From Piliocolobus tephrosceles (lineage: Eukaryota > Chordata > Mammalia > Primates > Cercopithecidae): a stretch of DNA of 64,000 nt. Under the pieces are notes generated by a model that ran no database searches, had not been told where the DNA came from, and worked only from the letters and a program-made list of their open reading frames with translations. Positions 1 through 10,974 of the stretch are shown here, in pieces. The DNA is taken from positions 131,418,942 through 131,482,941 of the forward strand of contig NC_045441.1 of assembly GCF_002776525.5 (NCBI RefSeq), written 5' to 3'. The position numbers and the translations under genes were made by a program. The stretch's first letter is position 1. Every line of letters begins with the position of its first letter.

Positions 1-2099
1 ATGAAATTCCATGGCAATAGGTAAACTGGAAAGTGTTGAGGAGAAGCCGGTGGAGGCAGCCTTGTGCCTTGTAGACTCCTTCTCTTCAAGAAGGGTGACC
101 AGCAAGTGTCTCTCCAATTCTGATGAAGGTCATCTTGAACTCTTCTCAAGAGTAGGCGACAGCTGGATGACTGGGGATATTGGGAGACATGGAAAGGACT
201 TTGGACACAAATCTCTAGGTGGTGGTGAGCCATTGGTCCTACTCTAAGTGAAACAACATGATGAAACTGATATTTTGGTACAGGAACACTGGTAGTAGTA
301 TGGATCAGAAAGCAGATAGATTTTTGGGTAGCATGAAGGATTAGGAGACTTCTAAATATCCTACATGAAAGGTTAGAAAGAGTTTATGAGAAACATTGTG
401 GGTGACATAGGCTTGAGGCTCTGGATTATGTTATCTCATGGAAATAGTATTGGGTTTTATCTGGGAAGGTTGAATGTAGGACTAGCTGGGGTCTATATCA
501 TCTTTGCCCTCCCTCTTAGGGAGCCTCAGCATGTGGTCATCATTGCTAGTACATGGCTTTCCAGGGTCTTATTGGGAATCACAGTTTACCCACCATGACT
601 CTCCACTCTCACCTGGTCTGAATGCCAATGCCTTCCAGCCCTGAGTATCTTCTGACATCCCTGCCCATGTCTTCACCCTTCCAGAATTTGTTCTCTGTTG
701 GGCCTTCTGGAGTCCCACCCTCTGCATACACAACTTAGGGCCTGGCCCAGAAAAAAAAAAAAAAACAAGAACAAGCCATGTTCTCATGCATATTCTCGGA
801 ACTCCTTGTTAGTACTCTGTGTCCTAAATCCCAGCTGTCTTGGAGTCCGTTAAGTCCTCTTATCTTCAATCACATATACTGCTTCTATTTTATATAAATA
901 TGTTTACTTGAATTTTTTCATATTTACCATTCCAGTCTTCACTCTTCTTGCAATTCACACGATCCTGAGATCATTTTCCTTCTTAGATCCATTCCTAATT
1001 CAGATGACTTGAGCTCTCTGGTCACCACCCCTTGTTGTGGGAAATGCTTATGTTAGCTATTGTCCTCAGGAAAGTTAAACCTTTTACTTACAGCATTATT
1101 TAAGGTTTCTGTTTAAACTCTATTGCTTTTTTTTCATTGTCCTTGCAATTGGGTTTACTTGTTGGGAACCAAACAATGCAATAAAATTTTATTTGTTCAA
1201 ATTTGTTCTATTTCTTTGTAGAAGGACCAAAGTGTTTTCTTGCTGAAGTAGATACCAATTGAAATAATTTTAATAGGAATGATATTAGTGTTTAAAACAA
1301 GATTAATTTTAGGTTTTTATCTAGTATAGCAGGTTAGAGGTCCATCCTATATGTAACCCGTTGAGGGGAAGAATATTCAACCCCACTTTCTTAAAATCTA
1401 ATCTATATTACTTTACCTTTTTTATACTTATTATTTTTTTTTGCTTTATGGGCCACAATGAAAATCTGATAATACGTATACATTGGAGGAATGCTAAAAT
1501 TTTCTTCCTGACTGAACATATCCCCAGGTTAAAACAAACCTAAATTATAAATCCTTGACTTAAATCATGGGTAAGTATCCTCCCTAGGCCCAGTGTAGAT
1601 TTACATATAACATAGCTTTACGACCTAATCTCACTCCTACAATTACAATGATCATCACAAAATGGTAATACCACTGTAATACAACAATAAATAGATGATA
1701 AAAATTCCTTAGAAAGTATGAATCATCTCATTTTTGTGTTTATTTGTGTTCATTTGTATCTTCACATGTTCTAGAAAGAAAAGTCAATATTGGCATAACT
1801 TTACATTTTAAGAAAATTGATGATATTTCAATAAATGCTCACAAAGCATAAATAGCTTATGCAGCAAAGTAGAAATGACCCATAGGAATTCATCCAGCTG
1901 GTTTCGGGTTGGAAAACTCTCCACAGAACTGATGACCTAATGTGGTTTCTAATATTTTAGAAATGGAAGGGCTTTGGAGATCATCTCCTTTCAGTTCCCC
2001 TGATTTAATATATGAGGAAATGTGGCATCACATATATGAAGTGATGGAACACTGACATACTGATTACATTTCCTAAAGTTCATGTAAGATACATTTTTA
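1..2099. repeat. Duplicated TRBV3-to-TRBV4 spacer, unit 1 copy
   Basis: No gene is supported here. The stretch aligns from its first base with 49496-51200, the spacer between TRBV3-2 and TRBV4-2, with scattered substitutions and small indels. In the other copy it begins about 470 bp after the TRBV3-2 RSS. This implies that a TRBV3 gene lies just left of the window. Short open frames inside it are not shared between the copies. Confidence 0.8.
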
Positions 2100-2296
2100 T
2101 TCTCTAGCTGGTCAGGGTCTTGCTCTGTCTGGAGTGCAGTGACACAATCATGGCTCACTACAGCCTTGACTTCCCTGCTCCAGCAATCCTCCCACCTCAG
2201 CCTCCTGAGTGGCTGGGACTACAGACATGCACCACTACATCCGGCTAATTTTGGGTAATTTTTGTAGAGATAAGGTGTTGCGATGGTGCCCAGACT
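2100..2296 (-). mobile_element. Old Alu/FLAM fragment
   Basis: Reverse-strand Alu-like sequence with the 'ctggagtgcagtg' and 'cctcagcctcctgagt' blocks, truncated and diverged. It is absent from the paralogous spacer near 51.2 kb, where about 0.9 kb is missing. Confidence 0.7.
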
Positions 2297-2510
2297 CAGA
2301 CATAGACAATTACTGTTGAGTAAAAATTTAGAATGTCCTAGGTGTGTGGATACCTGGTGTTCTGGCTGTTGACTCTCTGTGTTGTTGACAACATCTCTTT
2401 CCTTTTTATTCTCCCCTGGCCTTTCAAACCCATCTCTGCTGCTCAGGGTTGTGGGATGTGGAACCGGTCTGGATCCTGACACTGGGTTGGTGAGTGGTCA
2501 AGTGCTGCTT

Positions 2511-2529
2511 TGGCCACAGGGAGGAGCTG
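2511..2529 (+). promoter_or_regulatory. CTCF-like element, degenerate copy upstream of TRBV4-1
   Basis: TGGCCACAGGGAGGAGCTG resembles the CTCF core but departs from it at several positions. The flanking bases ('ctgaggcagggacctgggg' downstream) resemble those around the better copy at 25212, so it seems to be a diverged paralogue of the same element. It lies about 0.9 kb before the TRBV4-1 start. Binding is inference. Confidence 0.3.
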
Positions 2530-3291
2530 TGCTCCCGTGAAACCTCTGAGGCAGGGACCTGGGGAAGGGATAGAGAGTAAGAGGAGAGATGGGCCAGGAG
2601 GGATCTTGCCCACGGCTCATGCATACCTCAAATGAGAGCATGGCTGTACTCAGGTCAAGCACACTAACATCAGCTTTAAGCTGATTTCCCTTTCCTTTGC
2701 ACCACACACCTTGTGTTGTTCTTTTTCAGTATCCTGTGTATGTTAGCTCTAAGCCCAGCCAAGCCCCATGCCCTCCACTACAGGGACAGAAGGTGGCTCA
2801 TCCCATTCGTGCTCCCTCAGCTCCCTCCCCAGTGCCTGGTTGCTGGTTGGCATCAATCATGCCCTTGAATGATGGGCGCTGGTCCACATTGCATCTGTGG
2901 TCATGCAGTCATCCTCCCTCCACAGAGCCGGGCAAAAAGGGCTCCACCGTGCTTAGACATTGAGGAAAAGGACGTTTTGAATGGTTCTGTCTTGTGTGAT
3001 CCCGCAGGACAGAAGGAGATTCCTTGAATGGGAGTGGTCTGTTGCTGAGAGGAATCCTGAAAGACAGGGAGACAGAGATAGCGGGAGGATCCACATAATG
3101 AGGAAGCAGCTGAGAGCAAAGAGCCCCTGCCAGAGGAATATCCTTGGGGGGTAAAAAGCTGGCTCTGCCCTTTCTCCCCAGCCCATTCATTCCAGCCCAG
3201 CCAATTCTAATCTACCTTCTATCAGAACTTAGAAAGGGTGTAAAACAGCTAGGAAGAAACATCCTCTGGGTCTGGGGAAACTGTCAGGAGC

Positions 3292-3301
3292 AGTGACATC
3301 A
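3292..3301 (+). promoter_or_regulatory. TRBV promoter decamer (CRE-like) of TRBV4-1
   Basis: AGTGACATCA matches the conserved TRBV promoter decamer, a relative of the CRE that binds CREB/ATF factors. It sits about 95 bp upstream of the start codon at 3397, its normal place, and the equivalent site precedes TRBV4-2 at 51855. Confidence 0.85.
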
Positions 3302-3396
3302 CAGAAAAAAGCACCAATCAGGGCCAAGGAGACCAGAGCCCAGCGCCTCACCCAGAGGACCCCAGTCAGAGGCCCTATCTCAGACCCAAGGCTAGC

Positions 3397-3850
3397 ATGG
3401 GCTGCAGGCTACTCTGCTGTGCGGTTCTGTGTCTCCTGGAAGCAGGTGAGTTAGGTTCAAACTGTCTGTCCTTGAACTCCAAGCTTTTTCCTTGTGGCTG
3501 CAGCAACAACCCTCCTCCCCGGCTCTGCCTGAATTTTGTCCCTTTCCTCCTACAGTCCCCACAGACACTGGAGTTACCCAGACACCAAAACACCTGGTCA
3601 TGGGAATGACAAATAAGAAGTCTTTGAAATGTGAACAACATCTGGGGCACAATGCTATGTACTGGTACAAGCAGAAAGCCAAGAAGCCGCCAGAGATCAT
3701 GTTTATCTACAACTATGAGAAACTCTCTATAAATGAAAGTGTGCCCAGTCGCTTCTCACCTGAATGCTCCAAGAGCTCTCTCTTATACCTTCACCTACAA
3801 GCCCTGCAGCCAGAAGACTCAGCCCTGTATCTCTGCGCCAGCAGCCAAGA
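3397..3850 (+). CDS. TRBV4-1: T-cell receptor beta variable segment, TRBV4 family (TRBV4-1)
   Basis: Germline V segment that supplies the leader and V domain of a TCR beta chain after V-to-DJ joining. The leader exon is 3397-3445 (49 nt, MGCRLLCC start, hydrophobic signal peptide). The intron is 3446-3555 with gtgag donor and tacag acceptor, and the V exon is 3556-3850. The domain is complete: first Cys in 'SLKCEQ', conserved Trp in 'MYWYKQ', and second Cys in 'LYLCASSQ'. The CDR2 region reads YNYEKL, the signature I know from human TRBV4-1, while the other copy in this window has FKER. There is an N-glycosylation sequon (NES) in framework 3. No stop or frameshift is seen and the splice sites and RSS are good, so it should be functional. 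The neighbours fit: TRBV5-1, TRBV6-1 and TRBV7-1 follow in order. Confidence 0.96.
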
Positions 3851-3889
3851 CACAGCCTTACAGAGTCGCTGTGTTCCTGTGCAGAAACC
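3851..3889 (+). other. V-23-RSS of TRBV4-1
   Basis: Heptamer CACAGCC (3851-3857), a spacer of exactly 23 bp (3858-3880) and nonamer GCAGAAACC (3881-3889) directly abut the V exon. The heptamer keeps the essential CAC. This is the RAG1/RAG2 target for joining to a 12-RSS on D beta. Confidence 0.93.
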
Positions 3890-3902
3890 TTCAGGGCCTG
3901 CG

Positions 3903-4044
3903 AGGAAGCTGTGGGGGCCATGGAGGGCTCGGGTGAGCATTTCCTGCAAGAGCCCCGACAGAAGCTTCAGAACATCATAGCACCTGCTAATTCATCCATG
4001 TGGCAACTTTACATCCTGTGCACATATTTAGAGTGTGGGTTTTC
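3903..4044. repeat. 142-bp block identical to the 3' flank of TRBV4-2
   Basis: Every base from 3903 to 4044 equals 52466-52607 at a constant offset of 48,563, whereas the adjoining V exons differ at about 11 % of sites. This suggests recent exchange between the two TRBV4 copies. Confidence 0.85.
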
Positions 4045-4141
4045 CTTTGCCTGAGTGTGACTGCCCTGTCAACTGCTTTGAAAAAAAGATAAACATATTC
4101 AGATCTACTTTTAAAAAATGCTTTTTTAAAATCATGAAATA

Positions 4142-4423
4142 GGCCGGGCATGGTGGCTCAGGCCTGGCCTGTAATCCCAGCACTTTGGGAGGCCGAGACG
4201 GGCAGATCATGAGGTCAAGAGTTTGAGACTAGCCTGGCCAATATGGTGAAACCCTGTCTCTACTAAAAATACAAAAATTAGCTGGGCATGGTGGCATATG
4301 CCTGTAATCCTAGCTACTTAGGAGGTGGGAGAATCCCTTGAACTTGGGAGGTGGAGATTGCTGTGAGCCGAGACTGCGCCACTGTACTCCAGCCTGGGCG
4401 ACAGAGTGAGATACCATCTAATC

Positions 4424-4464
<41 letters not shown>
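4142..4464 (+). mobile_element. Alu with AAT-repeat tail
   Basis: Complete forward Alu beginning 'ggccgggcatggtgg', with left and right arms and a tail that has turned into an AAT microsatellite (4424-4464). It is absent from the paralogous position after TRBV4-2, so it inserted after the duplication or was lost there. Confidence 0.9.
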
Positions 4465-6614
4465 TCTGAAATAAAGCAAGCATGCTGTAAGGATTGTTTA
4501 GCTTAAAATTTTAGAACCCTCTAAATAATCACCTGTGTCACCACAGAGTTACACCCTGCACTGGGTCAGACACCATCCTGTGAGGAGCTATGTTCTCCTG
4601 ACACTTCATGTCCAGTGGTTTTCATGACTCTTCTTTGGGACCAAGGGTTCCCTTCCATCATAGGTTGTTGTCATGCAGAGTCAAGCAGCTCTGAGCATTA
4701 GGAAATCAGAGAACAAACTTCCAGGCAAGGGCCCCAGTCCAGAAGTCAGCTAGAGAGGACAGTAGTAGACTTACGCTTTGGGAAATGTGTTTGAGAAATA
4801 TGTATGAATTTTCACCACTTCTATTGTTCTATATTCCAGTTTGTCTATTCTCTAATTTCTCGTTTTTACACTGAAAGTTAGACTGTGGATTCTAGCCCTG
4901 ATCAAAGCTCCGAATGTGCACAGACACCTTCTCTGAATCCTGCAGGCAGCAAACGTGCCTCTGTCTGCTCCCCTTGCTCTAGAGCCCGTGGATCATGGTC
5001 TAGTAGCTTCCTGACTCATCCACTCTCCTTCCCTTGGCTGGAAGTCTCCTTGTTGGTTTCAGGTCTCAACTCCTCCCTGGATTTCCTCTCCAGGCTGACA
5101 CTTGAAGGATTATTTCCCCCCTTTGGTCTCTTTATTCCTGGTGTGTTAAATCATCAGGCTCAGAGCCTGATTCCTCCAGAGCTCTACATTAGCCTTTAGA
5201 GAGGAGAGTGGGTCCTGGCTGTTCTGTTTACGTCTTTTTTCATGCACTAATTCATTCATTCATTTATGATAGAGACAAAAGGCTCCCTACCCCAAGATAT
5301 ACGGTCATCTGTGCTGTATCAAAAGAGAAGATATTCTTCTCACAGTTGTATGAAATGAGGTAGCTTCGCAACTTGGGGGGAAGCAACCTTTTAAGTTAGT
5401 TGTCAAAATTAGCCTTTTGCCTAAGTTAAGTTAGGATCCTAAATTGGGCTCCTACCCTCCCACAAAAACTGGGCGACAGGAACTCTATCTTCCTGGATGA
5501 TTACATCTCAAAATATGGTTCCCAGGAAAGCCTGGGAAAGGAATGTCTTGGGAAAGACATTCCTGGGTCATAAAACTGGCAAGAGATTTATATAGATTTT
5601 AATAGGATTTACACATATTTCAAAGAGACAAAGGAAGAATTTAGAATTTCAAGACTTTGAAACTAAATGCTCTTAGAAAAGGGGTGAGGAGGAGTTTCTT
5701 GCATTACTTTTCACAGGAAAAATTAAGCCTCTTTTATTTATTTTGCATTTTCCCTTACAGTAGCAGTAGATGAGTTGATACTTTAAAGCCTCCGGACCCA
5801 GCCACCCTGATGCGGTGGGGAGGTCATGGGGAAAATGGGAAGGGAGTTTTGCTGTGGGGTTTCCCTGACAGATCTGCCCTGATTCAGGAGCACAGTCCTT
5901 AAAGAACCACAAAAGTCTGAGCACACAGGCAGAATCTGGCTCTCAAGCTTAGCAATGCAGAAACCTGAGTACTGGGGACTTTATTTGCAGCAAAAGACCC
6001 TTTCCCTCCCCAATCCCTGCCCCTGGCAGCAGCAGGCAAGGCCAGTGTTTCAGGCAGGTGGGAAGAAAGGCAGGACCCTTGGGAAACCCTGTCCAGCAGC
6101 ACCCATGAGGCAACCCTTACAGAGCTCAACCGAAGGGGCAACGTATTTTGTGAACAGTGAACAACTCTGGGGCTCCTTAGGAACATAAGGAAATCAAGCC
6201 CTAGGTGAGGCTGGACTTCCAGGGATGCTGGTATGTTCAGGCCCAGAATTGGTACCATTCGGATACCCGTGAATACGTGGCCTTCATTTGTAACAACTGT
6301 GTAGTGAGCTCTGTGAACGTCTAATCACATTTACATAAGTCATTTTAGAAAAGTGCTAGTTGAAAGAATGCAGAAATATTAATGATTGTTAACTCTGGAG
6401 AGTGGGATATATTTTTGTTACTCTCAGTGAACTATGTAGTATTAAGTGTTCAGTTACATGCATTTTATCAAATGCAGTCACTCCGGCAACACCACCACAA
6501 CCAAAATGTGGAGTATTTTGTCAAGTCTTAAGAGGACGTGTTCCGCTTTCTTTCAATGTGCCCTGAAACCCAGGGCAAATTTTATTAAAATGTCTGTAAG
6601 TAGTTAGTATTTTT
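4465..6614. other. Intergenic; paralogous to 52680-53455 up to about 5235, then unshared
   Basis: No gene is supported. Bases 4465-5235 align with the DNA following TRBV4-2. At about 5235 the similarity stops, and it resumes only near 18950 (paired with about 54300). Bases 5236-6614 have no partner in this window and I recognise no repeat family in them; open frames such as 5899-6258 lack any family signature. Confidence 0.6.
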
Positions 6615-6621
6615 GATGCTA

Positions 6622-6643
<22 letters not shown>
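6615..6643. repeat. Left target-site duplication of the LINE-1, expanded TA repeat
   Basis: GATGCTATATAT begins at 6615 and recurs at 13007 on the other side of the LINE-1. On this side the end of the duplication has grown into a TA microsatellite of about 24 bp before the L1 poly(A) (T on this strand). Confidence 0.85.
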
Positions 6644-6652
<9 letters not shown>

Positions 6653-6815
6653 TATTATACTTTAAGTTCTAGGGTACATGTGCATAACGTGCAGGTTACA
6701 TATGTATACATGTGCCATGTTGGTGTGCTGCACCCGTCAACTCATCAGCACCCATCAATTCATCATTTATATCAGGTATAACTCCCCAATGCAATCCCTC
6801 CCCCTCCCCCCTCCC

Positions 6816-7132
6816 CATGATAGGCCCCAGTGTGTGATGTTCCCCTTCCCGAGTCCAAGTGAGCTCATTGTTCAGTTCCCACCTATGAGTGAGAACATGC
6901 GGTGTTTGGTTTTCTCTTCTTAGCAANNNNNNNNNNNNNNNNNNNNNNNNNNNNNNNNNNNNNNNNNNNNNNNNNNNNNNNNNNNNNNNNNNNNNNNNNN
7001 NNNNNNNNNNNNNNNNNNNNNNNNNNCATGATAGGCCCCAGTGTGTGATGTTCCCCTTCCCGAGTCCAAGTGAGCTCATTGTTCAGTTCCCACCTATGAG
7101 TGAGAACATGCGGTGTTTGGTTTTCTCTTCTT
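6816..7132. other. Assembly gap of 100 N with duplicated flanks
   Basis: Bases 6927-7026 are exactly 100 N, the usual placeholder for unknown size. The 106 bases at 6816-6921 recur unchanged at 7027-7132, starting right at the gap edge. The left contig ends in TTCTTAGCAA, the reverse complement of TTGCTAAGAA found just right of the repeat (7141-7150). The two contigs probably overlap, the gap is probably not real, and the last bases on the left look like a fold-back artefact. It lies in the 3' UTR of the LINE-1. Confidence 0.9.
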
Positions 7133-10100
7133 GTGATACTTTGCTAAGAATGATGGTTTCCAGCTGCATCCATGTCTCTACAAAGGACGCAAACTCATCC
7201 TTTTTTATGGCTGCATAGTATTCCATGGTGTATATGTGCCACATTTTCTTAATCCAGTCTGTCACTGATGGACATTTGGGTTGATTCCAAGTCTTTGCTA
7301 TTGTGAATAGTGCCGCAATAAACATACGTGTGCATGTGTCTTTGTAGTAGCATAATTTATAATCCTTTGGGTATACACCCAGTAGTGGGATGGCTGGGTC
7401 ATATGGTACATCTAGTTCTAGATCCTTGAGGAATCGCCATACTGTTTTCCATAATGGTTGAACTAGTTTACAATCCCACCAACAGTGTAAAAGTGTTCCT
7501 ATTTCTCCACATCCTCTCCAACACCTATTGTTTCCTGATTTTTTAATGATTGCCATTCTAACTGGTGTGAGATGGTATCTCATTGTGGTTTTGATTTGCA
7601 TTTCTCTGATGGCCAGTGATGATGAGCATTTTTCCATGTGTCTGTTGGCTGTATGAATGTCTTCTTTTGAGAAATGTCTGTTCATATCCTTTCCCCACTT
7701 TTGGATGGGGTTGTTTGTTTTTTTCTTGTATATTTGTTTGACTTCTTTGTAGATTCTGGAAATTAGCCCTTTGTCAGATGAGTAGATTGCAAAAATTTTC
7801 TCCCATTCTGTAGGTTGCCTGTTCACTCTGATGGTAGTTTCTTTTGCTGTGCAGAAGCTCTTTAGTTTAATGAGATCCCATTTGTCAATTTTGGCTTTTG
7901 CTGCCGTTGCTTTTGGTGTTTTAGACATGAAGTCCTTGCCCATGCCTATGTCCTGAATGGTACTACCTAGATTTTCTTCTAGGGTTTTGATGGTATTAGG
8001 TCTAACATTTAAGTCTCTAATCCATCTTGAATTAATCTTCGTATAAGGAGTAAGGAAAGGATCCAGTTTCAGCTTTCTACTTATGGCTAGCCAATTTTCC
8101 CAGCACCATTTATTAAATAGGGAATCCTTTCCCCATTTCTTGTTTTTCTCAGGTTTGTCAAATATCAGATGGTTGTAGATGTGTGGCATTATTTCTGAGG
8201 ACTCCGTTCTGTTCCATTGGTCTATATCTCTGTTTTGGTACCAGTACCATGCTGTTTTGGTTACTGTAGCCTTGTAGTATAGTTTGAAGTCAGGTAGCGT
8301 GATGCCTCCGGCTTTGTCCTTTTGACTTAGGATTGTCTTGGCAATACGGGCTCTTTTTTGGTTCCATATGAACTTTAAAGCAGTTTTTTCCAATTTGGTG
8401 AAGAAACTCATTGGTAGCTTGATGGGGATGGCATTGAATCTATAAATTACCTTGGGCAGTATGGCCATTTTCACAATATTGATTCTGCCTATCCATGAGC
8501 ATGGTATGTTCTTCCATTTGTTTGTGTCCTCTTTGATTTCACTGAGCAGTGGTTTGTAGTTCTCCTTGAAGAGGTCCTTTACATCCCTTGTAAGTTGGAT
8601 TCCTAGGTATTTTATTCTCTTTGAAGCAATTGTGAATGGAAGTTCATTCCTGATTTGGCTCTCTGCTTGTCTGTTACTGGTGTATAAGAATGCTTGTGAT
8701 TTTTGCACATTAATTTTGTATCCTGAGACTTTGCTGAAGTTGCTTATCAGCTTAAGAAGATTTTGGGCTGAGACGATGGGGTTTTCTAAATACACAATCA
8801 TGTCATCTGCAAACAGGGACAATTTGACTTCCTCTTTTCCTAACTGAATACCCTTGATTTCTTTCTCTTGCCTGATTGCCCTAGCCAGAACTTCCAACAC
8901 TATGTTGAATAGGAGTGGTGAGAGAGGGCATCCCTGTCTTGTGCCAGTTTTCAAAGGGAATTTTTCCAGTTTTTGCCCATTCAGTATGATATTAGCTGTG
9001 GGTTTGTCATAAATAGCTCTTATTATTTTGAGGTACGTTCCATCAATACCGAATTTGTTGAGCGTTTTTAGCATGAAGGGCTGTTGAATTTTGTCAAAAG
9101 CCTTTTCTGCATCTATTGAGATAATCATGTGGTTCTTGTCTTTGGTTCTGTTGATATGCTGGATTACGTTGATTGATTTGCGAATGTTGAACCAGCCTTG
9201 CATCCCAGGGATGAAGCCCACTTGATCATGGTGGATAAGCTTTTTGATGTGCTGCTGAATCTGGTTTGCCAGTATTTTATTGAGGATTTTTGCATCGATG
9301 TTCATCAGGGAGATTGGTCTAAAATTCTCTTTTTTTGTTGTGTCTCTGCCAGGCTTTGGTATCAGGATGATGTTGGCCTCATAAAATGAGTTAGGGAGGA
9401 TTCCCTCTTTTTCTATTGATTGGAATAGTTTCAGAAGGAATGGTACCAGCTCCTCCTTGTACCTCTGGTAGAATTCAGCTGTGAATCCATCTGGTCCTGG
9501 GCTTTTTTTGGTGGGTAGGCTATTAATTGTTGCCTCAATTTCAGAGCCTGCTATTGGTCTACTCAGGGATTCAACTTCTTCCTGGTTTAGTCTTGGAAGA
9601 GTGTACGTGTCCAGGAAATTATCCATTTCTTCTAGATTTTCTAGTTGGTTTGCGTAGAGGTGTTTATAGTATTCTCTGATGGTAGTTTGTATTTCTGTGG
9701 GGTCGGTGGTGATATCCCCTTTATCATTTTTTATTGCGTCTATTTGATTCCTCTCTCTTTTCTTCTTTATTAGCCTTGCTAGTGGTCTGTCAATTTTGTT
9801 GATCTTTTCAAAAAACCAACTCCTGGATTCATTGATTTTTTGGAGGGTTTTTTGTGTCTCTATCTCCTTCAGTTCTGCTCTGATCTTAGTTATTTCTTGC
9901 CTTCTGCTAGCTTTTGAATGTGTTTGCTCTTGCCTCTCTAGTTCTTTTAATTGTGATGTTAGAGTGTCAATTTTAGATCTTTCCTGCTTTCTCTTGTGGG
10001 CACTTAGTGCTATAAATTTCCCTCTACACACTGCTTTAAATGTGTCCCAGAGATTCTGGTATGTTGTATCTTTGTTCTCATTGGATTCAAAGAACATCTT

Positions 10101-10911
10101 TATTTCTGCTTTCATTTCGTTATGTACCCAGTAGTCATTCAGGAGCAGGTTGTTCAGTTTCCATGTAGTTGAGCGGTTTTGATTGAGTTTCTTAGTCCTG
10201 AGTTCTAGTTTGATTGCACTGTGGTCAGAGAGACAGTTTGTTATAATTTCTGTTCTTTTACATTTGCTGAGGAGTGCTTTACTTCCAATTATGTGGTCAA
10301 TTTTGGAATAAGTGTGATGTGGTACTGAGAAGAATGTATATTCTGTTGACTTGGGGTGGAGAGTTCTATAGATGTCTATGAGGTCCGCTTGGTGCAGAGA
10401 TGAGTTCAATTCCTGGATATCCTTGTTAACTTTCTGTCTCGTTGATCTGTCTAATGTTGACAGTGGAGTGTTGAAGTCTCCCATTATTATTGTATGGGAG
10501 TCTAAGTCTCTTTGTAAGTCTCTAAGGACTTGCTTTATGAATCTGGGTGCTCCTGTATTAGGTGCATATATATTTAGGATAGTTAGCTCTTCCTGTTGGA
10601 TTGATCCCTTTACCATTATGTAATGGCCTTCTTTGTCTCTTTTTGATCTTTGATGGTTTAAAGTCTGTTTTATCAGAGACTAGGATTGCAACCCCTGCTT
10701 TTTTTTGTTCTCCATTTGCTTGGTAGATCTTCCTCCATCCTTTTATTTTGAGCCTATGTATGTCTCTGCATGTGAGATGGGTCTCCTGAAGACAGCAGAC
10801 TGATGGGTCTTGACTCTTTATCCAGTTTGCCAGTCTGTGTCTTTTAATTGGAGCATTTAGTCCATTTACATTTAAGGTTAATATTGTTATGTGTGAACTT
10901 GATCCTGCCAT
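7083..10911 (-). pseudogene. L1 ORF2: LINE-1 ORF2 (endonuclease/reverse transcriptase), one frameshift
   Basis: ORF2p nicks target DNA and copies L1 RNA into it by target-primed reverse transcription. The frame opens at 10911 with the APE-type endonuclease start (MAGSSSHITI). It breaks near residue 89 and reopens with MVKGSIQQ at 10616, running unbroken for 1,177 residues to its natural stop at 7083. The break maps to a run of five T at 10640-10644 (five A on the coding strand), where the usual element has four. Without that one base the frame would be 1,275 codons, the canonical length. The reverse transcriptase keeps the FADD catalytic motif and the C-terminal cysteine-rich region is present. 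The frameshift may be a true mutation or a homopolymer error. Confidence 0.9.
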
Positions 10912-10974
10912 TATGATATTAACTGGTTATTTTGCTCATTAGTTGATGCAGTTTCTTCCTAGGCTCGATGGTCT

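Noticed and set aside
5899..6258. 119-codon open frame on the minus strand
   Set aside because: No recognisable domain, no partner elsewhere in the window and no promoter or splice context; the length is expected by chance in GC-richer DNA.
6696..7218. Open frames running through the N gap
   Set aside because: They consist of L1 3' UTR and unknown bases, so the translation has no meaning.
7083..10616. 1,177-residue reverse transcriptase as a possible domesticated or novel system
   Set aside because: It is ordinary LINE-1 ORF2, with ORF1, UTRs, poly(A) and target-site duplications around it.
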